From NCBI GenBank assembly GCA_964358485.1, contig CAYHPY010000002.1, positions 1 to 64,000 on the forward strand: a stretch of DNA of 64,000 nucleotides. The letters run 5' to 3'. The notes beneath the pieces were generated by a model. It was not told the DNA's origin and searched no databases. It saw nothing but the letters and a program-made list of their open reading frames with translations. Source of the stretch: CAYHPY01 sp964358485 (lineage in GTDB: Bacteria; Elusimicrobiota; Elusimicrobia; UBA1565; UBA9628). The translations under genes and the position numbers were made by a program. Positions 35,696-43,251 of this stretch are shown piece by piece (positions within the stretch are counted from its first letter, which is position 1; every line of letters begins with the position of its first letter).

Positions 35696-37221
35696 CCCCC
35701 GGAGCGCTTCCCGCCCCCCGGCCTGACCAGATCGCCGTACTCATCCGACAGAGTACGAGCAAGCCCCAGCAACGCGAGAGCAATCCCAAGCAGTTGGATT
35801 TCCTTGCTCATTGGTGCGCCGAACTCGGGTGGGAGTTTCCATCGGACCCCCTCTGTCGGTACGAGGCCATCGCCAGCGGCGTTTCCGATATTCGCCCGGA
35901 GCTGGACCGCCTTTTCGAGGACCTCAAATCGGGACTGCGAACGGTGGTGATGGTGTACCACCCATCACGCGTGGCCAGACTGCCGGTCATTTCGTATGAG
36001 CTGATCGAAGCCATGAGAGAGGCTCGCGTACGCTTCGCCGTTCGTAGCGAGGAGAAGATATACGATTTCGCTCAGAATCCCGATACACTATCGCAGGACG
36101 CCCAAGGATTGGCCGATGAGGGTCAGTGGCAGGCGATTTCAATTGCGGTACGGGACGGCATGATGCGAAAAGCACGGGCCGGACTATGGCCGACTGCAGC
36201 TCCGTTCGGACTCAAGCGGATTGGGCGAGGCGTCCTCGTCCCACATGAGCAGGATGCCGGTAAACTCAATGAGCAAATAAGGGGGCTATCAACTCTGAGC
36301 TTGGGACAAATGCGGGAGCTGGACCCGTCAACGCCTCGCTCGACCCTCTACTATCGAAGCAAGAACATGGCCTACGAGAAGTCACTTTCCTTCGGCCGCA
36401 CTCGGATCGAATTCGTGCAAAATCCGAACGCCAGATACGGTGACCGTCCAAAACGAACCAGGGTTGTTATCCCGGCCAATCAGGTCATTACCGTCGCGGG
36501 GGCAATCGGAAGCCCGGTGGACCCTACGAGCTTAGCTCTGGCGCGCAAGAACCAAGCCGCGCGTCGCTACAACCGCGGCGGCTGGGGTACTAGGCGCCAA
36601 CGTGATCCGTTTGTTTTCGCGGTGTTGGCGAGATGCGGGATTTGCCAGGCGCGCATGAGTCGGAAAATGACGACGAAGCCGCGCTCAGGCAAGCTATACC
36701 AGTATGTCGGCTGCTGGACCTCCGGGTGTGCCAACCGACAGGCTAGGCGAACTGACTGGGAGAACGCCGTTCTGTCCGGCCTAGCCACGATGGTGGATGA
36801 CCAAGAAGCGGCGGCAGTGGCTCTCCGACAACGCATAGAGGCGGAACTGGCGCTCGCTGCGCCCGGCTTGGAGGCCGCGGCGGCAAAGCTGATCGTGCTG
36901 AAAAGACGCAGGATTGCCGTCGAAACAGGTTTGAAGGGGCGCCTCGTCTTTGACCCCGAGGTCCAGGAAGTTTACCGCTCGACGCTTACCGAGATACAAA
37001 CGCTTGAGGCCGAGAATCTCCGCGCCTCTGAACTTCATCAACTGCTGTCATCGCCCGAGGCCGCCGCGCCCCTGTTGGCAGCTATTCGGGACCTGCTGGA
37101 CCAGTGGGGCGTCCTGAGCCCCTTGGCCAGAATGGCCCTGCTCCGAAAGTCGTTCGACTCCATCGTATTCCACTCCCCCCGCAGCATTGAGTTCCCTCCT
37201 AACCTCGCCTACCTCAGTTAG
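35692..37221 (+). CDS. Large serine recombinase-like protein, second of tandem pair
   Basis: 509 aa, diverged. N-terminal resolvase fold: AVLIRQSTSKPQQ with likely nucleophile Ser21 and Arg19, then VVMVYHPSRVARLP carrying the second catalytic Arg. Middle part degenerate recombinase domain; zinc ribbon CGIC...CWTSGC at about 316-350; C-terminal coiled coil (LIVLKRRRIAVETGLKGRLVF). The arrangement of two unlike serine recombinases in one operon recalls ccrA/ccrB of SCC elements. ATG overlaps the first recombinase stop. Confidence 0.85.
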   Translation: MTPGALPAPRPDQIAVLIRQSTSKPQQRESNPKQLDFLAHWCAELGWEFPSDPLCRYEAIASGVSDIRPELDRLFEDLKSGLRTVVMVYHPSRVARLPVISYELIEAMREARVRFAVRSEEKIYDFAQNPDTLSQDAQGLADEGQWQAISIAVRDGMMRKARAGLWPTAAPFGLKRIGRGVLVPHEQDAGKLNEQIRGLSTLSLGQMRELDPSTPRSTLYYRSKNMAYEKSLSFGRTRIEFVQNPNARYGDRPKRTRVVIPANQVITVAGAIGSPVDPTSLALARKNQAARRYNRGGWGTRRQRDPFVFAVLARCGICQARMSRKMTTKPRSGKLYQYVGCWTSGCANRQARRTDWENAVLSGLATMVDDQEAAAVALRQRIEAELALAAPGLEAAAAKLIVLKRRRIAVETGLKGRLVFDPEVQEVYRSTLTEIQTLEAENLRASELHQLLSSPEAAAPLLAAIRDLLDQWGVLSPLARMALLRKSFDSIVFHSPRSIEFPPNLAYLS

Positions 37222-37230
37222 TTAAACCAT

Positions 37231-37252
37231 CCAGTCAGGATTACCCGACTGG
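37231..37252. terminator. Weak hairpin after the recombinase operon
   Basis: CCAGTC (37231-37236) pairs with GACTGG (37247-37252), extendable by one T-A pair, loop AGGATTACCC, 10 nt after the stop. No T-run, so a terminator role is uncertain. Confidence 0.35.
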
Positions 37253-37337
37253 ACACTTCAGCGAACTCCTGAATCTTGGGCGTTCGTGCAGGACGTCCGT
37301 GTTCCCCCGGGGCAATTAAAACAACGGAGGTACACGA

Positions 37338-37514
37338 ATGGAATACAGAAATTTCTCGAAGCCGCGGCTGCCGACCTCATTCTGGACGGTGTATGTAGAC
37401 CTTTGTCTCCGCCATTGGCTGATGGACCAAGCCAAGAAGTCCAGGGAGGGCGATAATCATGGAGCAACCGCCCCAAAGCCGCCGGTGGAGAGTCGGAGCG
37501 TGGATACCCCTTGA
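37338..37514 (+). CDS. Small hypothetical protein
   Basis: 58 aa (MEYRNFSKPRLPTSFWTVYV...). A strong Shine-Dalgarno GGAGG lies 7 nt before the ATG. Aromatic-rich N-terminal half, Pro-rich end. It overlaps the start of the sigma-like gene by 56 nt in another frame, suggesting translational coupling. No family recognised; could be a leader peptide. Confidence 0.45.
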   Translation: MEYRNFSKPRLPTSFWTVYVDLCLRHWLMDQAKKSREGDNHGATAPKPPVESRSVDTP

Positions 37515-38109
37515 GACCCTAGACGACTGCGACCGTTTGGTCGAAGCATGGCGGCAGACCGGCGAGGAAGAGGTCCTAGTCGCGGCTTGGCGCTCGGTAG
37601 AACCGTGGGCGCTGGGGGCCGCTCAGGACGCTTGGTGGAGGGCTCGGTGGCGGGTTGGAACCACTGTTGAGCCGGGGGACCTAGTTTCCCTGGCAAAGAT
37701 GCTGTTCCTTGAGCGGCTGACCAAGCGATGGGATGCGCGCCGCGGGAGCTTCCTAATCTATGCGATGGTGAGCTTCCGGATCGAGTTCTTTAAATGGAAC
37801 CGGCGGGAGGTCTCCCGGAAGTCCACGGAGCTGGGCGAGGGGGAAATGGAGGGGCTTGCGGAAGGGGAGAGTTGGCGAAGCGGTGATGCCAGAATCGAGG
37901 TGGAGATGGCCTTTCAGCGGCTCGACCGCATGGACCCGGAGGTGGGCCAGAGGACGCGATGGTGTTACGAACACTTGCACGTTCCCTTGCGCGAACTGGC
38001 GCGAATAAACGCCGGGCGTCCCGGATTTTCGCGGTCGGCGCTCTGCCTGAAGATGAAGGCCGCGCGGGAGGAGTTGAGGCGTCAACTGGGGGGTGAGGCG
38101 GCAAGTTAA
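37459..38109 (+). CDS. Sigma-70-like regulator
   Basis: 216 aa. Residues 75-125 resemble sigma region 2: GDLVSLAKMLFLERLTKRWDARRG followed by FLIYAMVSFRIEFFKWNRREV, comparable to the DLV...GL..A..KFDP.RG.F.TYA pattern. A C-terminal helix-turn-helix (PLRELARINAGRPGFSRSALCLKMKAAREEL) could be region 4. Shine-Dalgarno GGGAGGG upstream. It ends 3 nt before the convergent tRNA-Thr gene. Probably an island-encoded transcription factor; alternatively a phage late-type activator. Confidence 0.6.
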   Translation: MEQPPQSRRWRVGAWIPLETLDDCDRLVEAWRQTGEEEVLVAAWRSVEPWALGAAQDAWWRARWRVGTTVEPGDLVSLAKMLFLERLTKRWDARRGSFLIYAMVSFRIEFFKWNRREVSRKSTELGEGEMEGLAEGESWRSGDARIEVEMAFQRLDRMDPEVGQRTRWCYEHLHVPLRELARINAGRPGFSRSALCLKMKAAREELRRQLGGEAAS

Positions 38110-38111
38110 GA

Positions 38112-38182
38112 AGCCCCCGCCCAGAATCGAACTGGGGTTCCCGACTTACAAGGTCGGTGCTCTACCACTGAGCTACGGGGGC
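38112..38182 (-). tRNA. tRNA-Thr(TGT), intact, carried by the island
   Basis: 71 nt. Acceptor GCCCCCG/CGGGGGC, D-arm GCTC/GAGC, anticodon stem CCGAC/GTCGG with loop CTTGTAA (anticodon TGT), T-arm CCCAG/CTGGG with TTCGATT loop, discriminator T; CCA not encoded. An extended -10 TGC-TAAAAT lies 11-19 nt upstream on the minus strand. It differs in the anticodon stem from the interrupted host copy, so it is a separate isodecoder rather than a duplicate made by insertion. Confidence 0.95.
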
Positions 38183-38284
38183 GTCATTAGCGATTTTAGC
38201 ACCCTTGGGGCCTCCGAGTCTTGAGGTGTGATTTCCTGGGTCCTGTTTTGAAATATAGGCTAGACTTGGAGGGGGAGAGGCGAA

Positions 38285-39226
38285 ATGGACTACAGCGTTT
38301 ACTCGAACGGGCACCTCAAGAGCGCCATTCAGAAATTTGTGCGCCGCGGGATGGTTGAGGAGGCGGCGGCGACAGCGGTCGTGCTTGCGCGGCGGGGAAA
38401 GCCCCTCTTTAAGCGCCTGCCGCTCATCGCTGCAGAGGATGTCGGGTGGGAGTTCACCTCGCGGGTCTTCAATTCCTGCCAGGAGTTCTCGGGCCACTCG
38501 GGTCTGTTCGGGAAGCCCCAGGATGCTTGCCTGGAATCTGTCGCGAAGCTGGTTCGCACCCTAGCCCGGACGCCCAAAGACCGTGACTGCATCGGGCTTG
38601 CCGGCCTCGGGGCCTTGGCGAATGAGCGCGAGCACCTGACGCCTGACCTCCAGGCGCTCCGCCTGGCTATCGACGCGAAAGACCAGATGCTCGCCATGCG
38701 CCACTGCGAGAGATTCGCCGCCGGGCGACAACGAAGGCTTGTCTGGGACTTGATTCGCTTGATGTCCAAAGACAAGGGCAGCGCCGTCGAAAGTCATATT
38801 GAGGGAATTCGAGGCGAGTCTTATCAGGGCGTCCAATCCTTTGACGAACTGATTTTGATGGCCGCCGGCATCCACGCGCTGACAGGGATGAAGGCCGAGC
38901 GCTCATTCGATTGGAAGAGCGCTGATGGGAGCGTCTTGGAGCCGAAAGTCTGGCTGCCTTGGTTCTGCTTTGACATGCATACCAAGGAAGGTTCCGAAGC
39001 GAAGATGGCGCTGCAGCGGGAAGGGGTCGATGTTGCGAGGCTGAACAACTCCTGGTGGTTTTGGGAGTCGGCGATCGTGGACTCTGAGATCGGGCAGCTC
39101 GCAAGGCGTGAGCGGATCGAGCGCGGCTATGACGACGACTCAAGGACCGAATGGGAGGGGTGGAGGGGGCGAACGAGGGATCTTGTCGAGGCCGCCATGC
39201 GCCGTAGCGACCTGCCGGTGCAATAG
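38285..39226 (+). CDS. MgsA/RarA C-terminal-domain-like protein
   Basis: 313 aa. The first 60 residues (HLKSAIQKFVRRGMVEEAAATAVVLARRGKPLFKRLPLIAAEDVGW) strongly resemble the C-terminal clamp-loader-like domain of RarA/MgsA, where S.xQKxIRR and ASEDVG are conserved, but the AAA ATPase module is absent. The remaining part is helical and unrecognised. A Gly-rich Shine-Dalgarno (GGAGGGGGAG) lies upstream. Possibly interferes with or recruits replication proteins; function inferred only from similarity. Confidence 0.6.
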   Translation: MDYSVYSNGHLKSAIQKFVRRGMVEEAAATAVVLARRGKPLFKRLPLIAAEDVGWEFTSRVFNSCQEFSGHSGLFGKPQDACLESVAKLVRTLARTPKDRDCIGLAGLGALANEREHLTPDLQALRLAIDAKDQMLAMRHCERFAAGRQRRLVWDLIRLMSKDKGSAVESHIEGIRGESYQGVQSFDELILMAAGIHALTGMKAERSFDWKSADGSVLEPKVWLPWFCFDMHTKEGSEAKMALQREGVDVARLNNSWWFWESAIVDSEIGQLARRERIERGYDDDSRTEWEGWRGRTRDLVEAAMRRSDLPVQ

Positions 39227-39262
39227 CCTGAAGCTTTTAATGCAATAGTATCGCTATAGGGC

Positions 39263-39291
39263 TTGACAAAAACATCTGCTCATGCTATACT
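39263..39291 (+). promoter_or_regulatory. Strong promoter ahead of the restriction-modification block
   Basis: TTGACA (39263-39268), 17-nt spacer ending in TGC, TATACT (39286-39291): near-consensus with an extended -10. No other strong promoter was seen up to hsdR, so it probably drives the operon. Confidence 0.85.
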
Positions 39292-39339
39292 ATACATAGC
39301 GGTAGTCGTTCTACTGCAAAAAATCGAGGCAGACTGAAC

Positions 39340-39609
39340 ATGGACAAAGAAAGCGCCGAGGGGCATTACGTACGAAGGGGATTCTACGCAGAAACGCAGA
39401 ACCCCCCTGTCTCCTCCACGCCAGGGCTCGGTTGGAGCGAAGGCGGGTTGAGTATCCAAAGGTATGGTACCCACTTTTCTCCATCCTGTCAAGGTCAGGC
39501 GGATCTGGTAGATTCAGGTCCGCCGATCTTAACCTGGGGTAGCGTTCGTTGCCGGCTCATGCGTGCTGCTTTTAAAACTGGAGAGAAGTATGCAGCGAAT
39601 CGTGAGTGA
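39340..39609 (+). CDS. Doubtful small ORF in the operon leader
   Basis: 89 codons (MDKESAEGHYVRRGFYAETQ...). It starts about 42 nt after the predicted transcription start and overlaps the next gene by 20 nt, but no good Shine-Dalgarno or family is visible. It could be a leader peptide or non-coding leader RNA. Confidence 0.35.
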   Translation: MDKESAEGHYVRRGFYAETQNPPVSSTPGLGWSEGGLSIQRYGTHFSPSCQGQADLVDSGPPILTWGSVRCRLMRAAFKTGEKYAANRE

Positions 39610-39883
39610 GATGGAAGCGCATATGCGTGAGTGTGGTGGCGCTTATCCGGCTTGGTATGCCGGGATCGCCAGTAGGCCGCAGGGTCGTCTGTTCGTGGAC
39701 CACGGTGTTCGGAAGACCTTGGACTCGTACATCGTAAAGGACTGCGGGTCTGACACCCTCGCCCGGCAGGTGGAGCAGTACTTTCTGGAACGTGGCTGTA
39801 AGGGTGGCCCCGGTGGAGGAGACAACCTGACCCGGTACGTTTACGTGTATCGGGTGGCGGCGCACACCAGCGAAAGCAACTAA
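39590..39883 (+). CDS. Small GIY-YIG-like protein
   Basis: 97 aa. MQRIVSEMEAHMRECGGAYPAWYAGIASRPQGRLFVDHGV... ends with VEQYFLERGCKGGPGGGDNLTRYVYVYRV. The WYAGI strand, following Arg and the late Glu in VEQYF fit a reduced GIY-YIG-type fold seen in widespread small proteins from mobile islands. GGAGAG Shine-Dalgarno 4 nt before ATG. First confident gene behind the strong promoter; whether it is a nuclease is not certain. Confidence 0.6.
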   Translation: MQRIVSEMEAHMRECGGAYPAWYAGIASRPQGRLFVDHGVRKTLDSYIVKDCGSDTLARQVEQYFLERGCKGGPGGGDNLTRYVYVYRVAAHTSESN

Positions 39884-39889
39884 GAAGCG

Positions 39890-39924
39890 CCGGTGGGGGC
39901 CGCCCTCGTGGCGGTCCCCACCGG
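39890..39924 (+). promoter_or_regulatory. Strong hairpin before the half-S/hsdM genes
   Basis: A 15-bp stem: CCGGTGGGG-G-CCGCC with GGCGG-T-CCCCACCGG (one G-U pair), loop CTCGT. It lies between the small protein stop and the next ATG (39934) with no T-run. Likely an mRNA processing or attenuation element that sets the expression of the restriction genes. Confidence 0.65.
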
Positions 39925-39933
39925 GACGTTTCA

Positions 39934-40527
39934 ATGAAAATGGAAAACATGACACGACTCGTGAAACTACAGGACATCGCCGATATCCGGTCGGGCTACC
40001 CGTTCCGCGGCAGGATCGAGCCTGTCGTCGTCGGAACGCACCGCGTGATTCAGATCAAGGATATCGGGACCAATCACCGGGTTAAAGAAGAGGGGCTGTT
40101 TCTTATCAATATGCCTAGCTCGGCGGACTCGTACCTTATTAAGCCGGGAGATGTCCTTTTCCAATCGCGAGGGTCTCGAAACTTCGGGACGCCGATACCC
40201 GCACCGTTACCGCGGACCATTGCCAGCGGGCACCTCTTTGTCATTCGTCCACACCAAAATATCCTGCCGGAGTATCTGGCTTGGTTTATCAACCAGCCGG
40301 CGGCGCAGGTGCACATTAGGGCACACCAGCGTGGCTCCTATGTCCCACTCATTCCGAAGGACGCGTTGAGCGAACTAGAGGTGGCCGTTCCAGCCATTGA
40401 GATTCAGCAGTCCATCGTTGAACTGGAACGTCTTAGGATAAAAGAAGAAGAGCTGCAGCGGGCCATCTGTGTGAAGCGGGCCCAGCTCATTCAATCCGTT
40501 TGTGCCAATCTCGCGAGAAGGCGATAG
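39934..40527 (+). CDS. Half-size type I restriction specificity subunit (single TRD)
   Basis: 197 aa, half the length of an HsdS. It has one target-recognition domain (VKLQDIADIRSGYPFRGRI ... YLIKPGDVLFQSRGS ... YLAWFINQPAAQVHIRAHQRG) and one conserved helix (IVELERLRIKEEELQRAI). It lies just before hsdM, while a full-length hsdS follows hsdM. Half-S proteins can dimerise to form a working specificity unit. A second in-frame ATG at 39940 could be used. Confidence 0.8.
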   Translation: MKMENMTRLVKLQDIADIRSGYPFRGRIEPVVVGTHRVIQIKDIGTNHRVKEEGLFLINMPSSADSYLIKPGDVLFQSRGSRNFGTPIPAPLPRTIASGHLFVIRPHQNILPEYLAWFINQPAAQVHIRAHQRGSYVPLIPKDALSELEVAVPAIEIQQSIVELERLRIKEEELQRAICVKRAQLIQSVCANLARRR

Positions 40528-40539
40528 GCAGGGGGAAAT

Positions 40540-42039
40540 ATGGCCAGTGAAGTCAGCCAGGACGAAATCAACAACACAGTTTGGCAGGCGTGCGACACCT
40601 TCCGTGGAGCATTAGACCCCGCGCACTACAAGGATTACATCCTGGTGATGCTCTTTGTTAAGTACATGAGCGACTTTTGGAAGGACAGGGTGGAACAGCT
40701 CACGGAGCGTTATGCGGGCGACAAACAACGGGTAGAGCGCGCTATGGCACGCGAGAGATTCGTGATGCCCCCAAAGGCCGACTTCTACACGCTCTTCAAC
40801 AAGCGGCAGGAATCCAATATCGGTGAGTTGATCAACACGGCGTTGGAGAGCATCGAGGACGCTAACAAAGCGAAGTTGGAGAACGTTTTTAGAAACATCG
40901 ACTTCAACAGCGAACCGTACCTGGGGCAAACCAAGGAGCGGAATCGCCGACTGGTGCATTTGTTGGAGGATTTTGCCGACCCAAAGCTGGACCTGCGGCC
41001 TTCGCGAATCGGAAATAAGGACATCATTGGGAACGCCTATGAGTTTTTGATCAGCCGCTTCGCTAGTGATGCGGGTAAAAAAGGAGGCGAGTTTTACACT
41101 CCTCCCGAGGTGGCCATTCTCTTGGCGCGTCTGATGGAGCCCAAGCAGGGAGAGCGTATTGCAGATCCGACATGCGGTTCGGGATCTCTCCTTATTCGAG
41201 TTGCGCGGGAGGTTGGTGGCGACAACTTTGCTGTTTTCGGGCAGGAGTCAAACGGTTCTACTTGGGCGCTGTGTCGCATGAACATGCTTCTCCATGATAT
41301 GGACAACGCCCGAATCGAGTGGTGCAATACAATCTCGAACCCACAGCTTGTCGAGAAAGACAAGCTGATGAAGTTCGATGTCGTCGTAGCAAATCCGCCA
41401 TTCAGCCTGAAAAAGTGGGGCGCCGATGTCGCTGATGCTGACCCGTACAATCGGTTTTGGCGAGGCGTTCCCCCCAAGAGCAAAGGCGATTATGCCTTCA
41501 TCAGCCACATGGTGGAGAGCATGGTGGAGGGGCATGGCAGAATGGGCGTGATCGTTCCGCATGGCGTGCTCTTTCGTGGCGGGGCAGAGGGAAAAATTCG
41601 CCAAAGGCTCATTGAAGAAAATCTCCTCAAGGCAGTAATTGGCCTCCCGCCAAACTTATTTTATGGCACAGGAATACCAACGGCGATTTTAATCCTAGAT
41701 AAGGCCAAGAAGAGTACAGACGTCCTTTTTATCGACGCGAGTAATGATTATGTGGCGGGCAAGAAACAAAACAAATTTCGAGAACAAGACCTCGAAAAAA
41801 TAGCGAAAGCATATAAGAGCTTCAAAACCATCGAAAGATTTTCCTGCAGGGCGACAATTGACGAAATTAAGGAGAACGATTTCAATCTCAATATCCCGCG
41901 GTACGTCGATTTGAGTCAGGCGGTGGAGCGGGTTGATATCCCGTCGCTGCAAAGAGACGTGGCGAAGCTCGAATCCGAATTGGCGGATACTCGTGAGAAG
42001 TTGCAGGGATACTTAAAAGAGCTGGGTTATGGGGCGTAA
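40540..42039 (+). CDS. hsdM: Type I restriction-modification DNA methyltransferase subunit
   Basis: 499 aa. N-terminal HsdM helical domain (NTVWQACDTFRGALDPAHYKDYILVMLFVKYMSD), then the N6-adenine methyltransferase: GEFYTPPEVAILLARL, SAM motif I ADPTCGSGSLLI, and catalytic motif IV NPPF (VVANPPFSLKKWG), C-terminal coiled coil. Methylates adenine with HsdS giving specificity. Shine-Dalgarno AGGGGG 6 nt before the ATG; overlaps hsdS by 11 nt. Confidence 0.97.
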   Translation: MASEVSQDEINNTVWQACDTFRGALDPAHYKDYILVMLFVKYMSDFWKDRVEQLTERYAGDKQRVERAMARERFVMPPKADFYTLFNKRQESNIGELINTALESIEDANKAKLENVFRNIDFNSEPYLGQTKERNRRLVHLLEDFADPKLDLRPSRIGNKDIIGNAYEFLISRFASDAGKKGGEFYTPPEVAILLARLMEPKQGERIADPTCGSGSLLIRVAREVGGDNFAVFGQESNGSTWALCRMNMLLHDMDNARIEWCNTISNPQLVEKDKLMKFDVVVANPPFSLKKWGADVADADPYNRFWRGVPPKSKGDYAFISHMVESMVEGHGRMGVIVPHGVLFRGGAEGKIRQRLIEENLLKAVIGLPPNLFYGTGIPTAILILDKAKKSTDVLFIDASNDYVAGKKQNKFREQDLEKIAKAYKSFKTIERFSCRATIDEIKENDFNLNIPRYVDLSQAVERVDIPSLQRDVAKLESELADTREKLQGYLKELGYGA

Positions 42040-43249
42040 AGGAATTTATCCACCAAGCGTTAAGCCTGGCATCCCGAAACTCGGGCCGCAGCCAAAGGGA
42101 TGGCGGAAGGTGACATTCGGGGATATTTTGGATGTGGCCGTTCGCCCGGCGATAGTCAAGGACGATGATGTTTATCATCTCATCGTCGCAAAACGAAATC
42201 GTGGTGGCATTGTTCCCCGAGAATCTCTGCGGGGCAGAGATATTTTGACAAAGACCCAATTTTTTGTGGCAACTGACGATTTCCTTATCTCGAAACGCCA
42301 GATCATTCACGGTGCTTGCGGGATTGTGCCGAAAAGCCTTGATGGTGCGCTTGTATCAAATGAGTACACGACACTGCTCGCCCGCAAGGACCTTCTCCTT
42401 GAATTTTTGGGGTGGCTTAGCCACAGCGCGCATTTCCAAAAAACCTGCTTTCATTCTAGCGTCGGTGTTGATGTTGAAAAAATGGTGTTTCGGAGTGAAA
42501 GGTGGATGCGCGAAGAGCTTTATCTCCCGCCACTTTCCGAACAAAAGACTATCTGCGACATGCTTGGGGCCTGGGATATCGCTTCGGAGCAATCGAAATC
42601 GTTGATTCGCGCGAAGGTGCGATTTGGCGAAGTCTTGGCACGAAAGCTTTTATCGGGGTCTTCGGCTGAGGGGTGGCGGGAGTTTTCACTAGATGAGCTT
42701 TGCCGAGATATTGGTTCGGGTGGGACGCCCAGCACGAAAATCCACAGCCACTGGTGTGGCTCCATCCCGTGGATTACCGGTGCTGATATTACCGATGAGG
42801 GTGTTGAGCGTGCGCGGCGCCACATAACCAAGGGGGCAGTAGAGCAGAGTTCGACGCGCCTATGTGCTCCTGGAATCGTGTTGTTGGTGACACGCACTAA
42901 TGTGGGCAAGATTACGCTTGCGCCATATCAGATGGCCATTAGTCAGGACATAACGGCGTTGGAGCCCAAGGCTGATCTGATCGAAGCGCCATTCCTGAGG
43001 GCATCTCTCGCGACTTCTATGCCGCAGCTGCTCCGGTTTAATCAGGGGACCGCAATTAGCGGCATCACGCGAAAAATGTTAGTCAGGCACCGTATTCGGG
43101 TGCCCGCACTGCAGGTGCAAAAAAAGATTTCTGATGCGTTGTGCGCAGTGGAGCGGGAAGCATCCCTCTTGAGGCAGCGGCTAACGCTTTGGGAAAGGCA
43201 GCGTGCGGGCCTGCTACAGAAGCTGGTCACCGGCGATTTAAGGATTTAA
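42029..43249 (+). CDS. hsdS: Type I restriction-modification specificity subunit
   Basis: 406 aa with two target-recognition domains: TRD1 (about 20-165, GWRKVTFGDILDVAV...) with a conserved helix around EQKTICDMLGAWDIASEQSKSLI, and TRD2 (about 213-370, GWREFSLDELCRDIGSGGTPSTKIHSHW, IPWITGADI) with a C-terminal helix LERE/RQRLTLWERQRAGLLQKLVTGDLRI. The TRD pair should recognise a bipartite site. Overlaps hsdM; hsdR starts 2 nt later. Confidence 0.95.
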   Translation: MGRKGIYPPSVKPGIPKLGPQPKGWRKVTFGDILDVAVRPAIVKDDDVYHLIVAKRNRGGIVPRESLRGRDILTKTQFFVATDDFLISKRQIIHGACGIVPKSLDGALVSNEYTTLLARKDLLLEFLGWLSHSAHFQKTCFHSSVGVDVEKMVFRSERWMREELYLPPLSEQKTICDMLGAWDIASEQSKSLIRAKVRFGEVLARKLLSGSSAEGWREFSLDELCRDIGSGGTPSTKIHSHWCGSIPWITGADITDEGVERARRHITKGAVEQSSTRLCAPGIVLLVTRTNVGKITLAPYQMAISQDITALEPKADLIEAPFLRASLATSMPQLLRFNQGTAISGITRKMLVRHRIRVPALQVQKKISDALCAVEREASLLRQRLTLWERQRAGLLQKLVTGDLRI

Positions 43250-43251
43250 TT

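Noticed and set aside
32977..38111. Idea that the serine recombinases created the tRNA-Thr junctions
   Set aside because: The tRNA halves bound the full 28.9-kb region and the integrase sits at the right end; no matching serine-recombinase att pair was seen flanking only the recombinase module.
38112..38182. Idea that the intact tRNA-Thr is the host gene displaced by inversion
   Set aside because: Its anticodon stem (CCGAC/GTCGG) differs from the split gene (GCAGT/ACTGC), so they are two distinct tRNAs.
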